Source of the DNA: an uncultured Pirellulaceae bacterium
Lineage (GTDB): Bacteria; Planctomycetota; Planctomycetia; Pirellulales; Pirellulaceae
NCBI GenBank assembly: GCA_938036435.1
Contig: CALHPU010000154.1
Location: 1-59,430 of the forward strand
Direction: 5' to 3'
DNA length: 59,430 nucleotides
This document shows, piece after piece, positions 58,442 through 59,430 of the stretch (position 1 is its first letter; the number at the start of each line of letters is the position of its first letter). A program made the translations under genes and the position numbers. The notes beneath the pieces were generated by a model. It saw only the letters and a list, made by a program, of their open reading frames with translations. It was not told the DNA's origin and ran no database searches.

Positions 58442-59430
58442 AACTTGATCTCCGCGTTGAACCTTTGATCAGGATTGATGGATTGGAACAGTTTCTTCCG
58501 GAACTTGCCTTTGGTGTTAATCAAACTTTTGGCCATTTCGTCAATCGCAACGACGCACATGACGGTTTGAAGATAACTTTCGATTAGGTCATCGAGCCCA
58601 AACCCCAGTCGATTGAAGTCACGGCTGTCGACCAGCAATAGTCGTTCGGGCTGAGTGCCGAAGCTACCATCTTCATTCTTCACCGACAGGTTGGTTCCCA
58701 ACATGTCCCAAGAAGCAGCACCGTTCTCAAGATCCGTCGTCAGTGGCTTGCGGGCGCGGCGCGCGTAGATGGCGTTGGGGAAAAAACCATTAGGCGAAAC
58801 GCCAACCATGAATCGAAGATCGGCCGCATAGAGATTCATCTTGCGGTCAGGCATCGTGCCGACGTGGAACAAACGTCCGAACTGACTTTGGGAACTCCAC
58901 TTGGAATTGCCGATCAAGGATTGAACGATGTAGTGATCGTATTTGTGCTCCGTATCCATGAAAGCGTCCAGTTCTTCTTCGGACGTGATCGTATAGACGC
59001 CCTGCCCGGCATTGGAGTAAGGAACTTTGACGACTGCCACGCCACCCATCCGTTGCACCCAGATTGGAACTTCTTCTTTCGAGACGTCCCAGATTGTTTC
59101 GGGAGTATGGATCTTTAAACCCGTCTCAATGCGCGACGCGTTGTACAAGTCATAGGCTTTGGAAGCCACAAGTTTGTTGCGGCCGCCGGCAAGACAAACC
59201 AAAACTGGGTTAAAGATCAGTGTCTTTGTTGAGTGAGCCGGAATTCGATTCCAAGGTTGTTGGGTGACGTATCGGAAAGCTGCCTTGATTGGAACCTTTT
59301 CGCCGTTGTAGTGAACAAACATCATTCCTTTTTCGTCAAAGGAAACGGTGCGTCCGGAGTCCGCCGCATGGAACGGCACCAACCACACTTTCTGTCCGGT
59401 CAAGTCCGCCATCGTCGCGGCGTAGCCCGA
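58438..59430 (-). CDS. ATP-grasp-like protein, 5' end outside the window
   Basis: At least 330 residues. The frame stays open to the right edge, with SGYAAT before the first ATG at 59412, so the true N-terminus is probably outside. The visible part has an ATP-grasp-like order: VAVVKVPYSNAGQGVYTI (nucleotide-binding loop), HYIVQSLIG, and later DLRFMVGVSPNGFFPNAIYARRA. It then has a helical C-terminus. I take it to be a RimK-related ligase, with moderate certainty. First visible gene of the three-gene operon, overlapping the next gene by four bases. Confidence 0.7.
   Translation of the reverse strand, partial: SGYAATMADLTGQKVWLVPFHAADSGRTVSFDEKGMMFVHYNGEKVPIKAAFRYVTQQPWNRIPAHSTKTLIFNPVLVCLAGGRNKLVASKAYDLYNASRIETGLKIHTPETIWDVSKEEVPIWVQRMGGVAVVKVPYSNAGQGVYTITSEEELDAFMDTEHKYDHYIVQSLIGNSKWSSQSQFGRLFHVGTMPDRKMNLYAADLRFMVGVSPNGFFPNAIYARRARKPLTTDLENGAASWDMLGTNLSVKNEDGSFGTQPERLLLVDSRDFNRLGFGLDDLIESYLQTVMCVVAIDEMAKSLINTKGKFRKKLFQSINPDQRFNAEIKF

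Overview
The window looks like chromosomal DNA of a planctomycete close to Rhodopirellula/Pirellulaceae. This is inferred from gene content and style: a DUF1559-type prepilin-like N-terminus at the left edge, secreted proteins with dockerin-like repeats or PEP-CTERM anchors, a TPR/ExbB/ExbD/terpenoid-toroid cluster, a VWA plus secretin-short-domain giant protein, a Tat-exported Gfo/Idh/MocA oxidoreductase, and long intergenic regions full of small palindromic dispersed repeats. No species can be named from sequence alone.

Layout. 1-4.9 kb: partial DUF1559 protein, PAP2 phosphatase, thiol peroxidase, a Coa1-like membrane protein, a FIST sensor-domain protein and a YbhN/LPG-synthase-type membrane protein. 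5.3-11 kb: a 1440-residue exported VWA/STN/glycine-rich protein and an exported protein of unknown function. 11.3-15.8 kb: a GntR(YtrA-type) regulator, ABC ATPase and ABC permease operon, with a clear operator/promoter. 16.2-19.3 kb: HtrA-like protease, IspD, ScpA. 19.8-23.3 kb: a small conserved gene plus csrA, a beta-barrel outer membrane protein, and crcB. 23.6-28.9 kb: a secreted-protein zone with a DM13-dockerin protein, two decayed dockerin gene remnants, a tandem pair of PEP-CTERM paralogues with duplicated leaders and strong terminators, and another dockerin-like protein. 29-34.4 kb: small membrane protein, cytochrome P450, glycogen branching enzyme, and an RNase HI-fold protein that has lost its catalytic acids. 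35-45.3 kb: TolC-like lipoprotein and small acidic lipoprotein, then a convergent operon of TPR protein, ExbB, ExbD and a terpenoid-toroid/prenyltransferase-repeat membrane protein. 46-49.7 kb: Tat-exported oxidoreductase, initiator tRNA, solute-binding lipoprotein.

50.2-56.1 kb is an accessory region. It is flanked on the left by a broken CAU tRNA next to an intact one, and on the right by a 3'-truncated dps gene and a short sequence resembling the 3' end of ssrA. It carries phage/plasmid-like small genes with pyrimidine-rich leaders that lack Shine-Dalgarno sequences, an HTH/coiled-coil protein, and a 530-residue replication-initiator-like protein. The initiator ORF contains four tandem 24-bp iteron-like repeats followed by an A-rich tract, the arrangement of the lambda O gene/origin. 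A cluster of strong hairpins lies downstream. No integrase, helicase or structural genes are visible, so it appears to be a remnant or minimal replicon.

56.3-59.4 kb: a tightly packed three-gene operon (ATP-grasp-like protein, AstE/aspartoacylase-type metallohydrolase, GshB/RimK-type ATP-grasp ligase) whose first gene runs off the right edge. It probably acts on a peptide- or amide-linked small molecule.

All product calls rest on motif reading by eye. No database search was possible.
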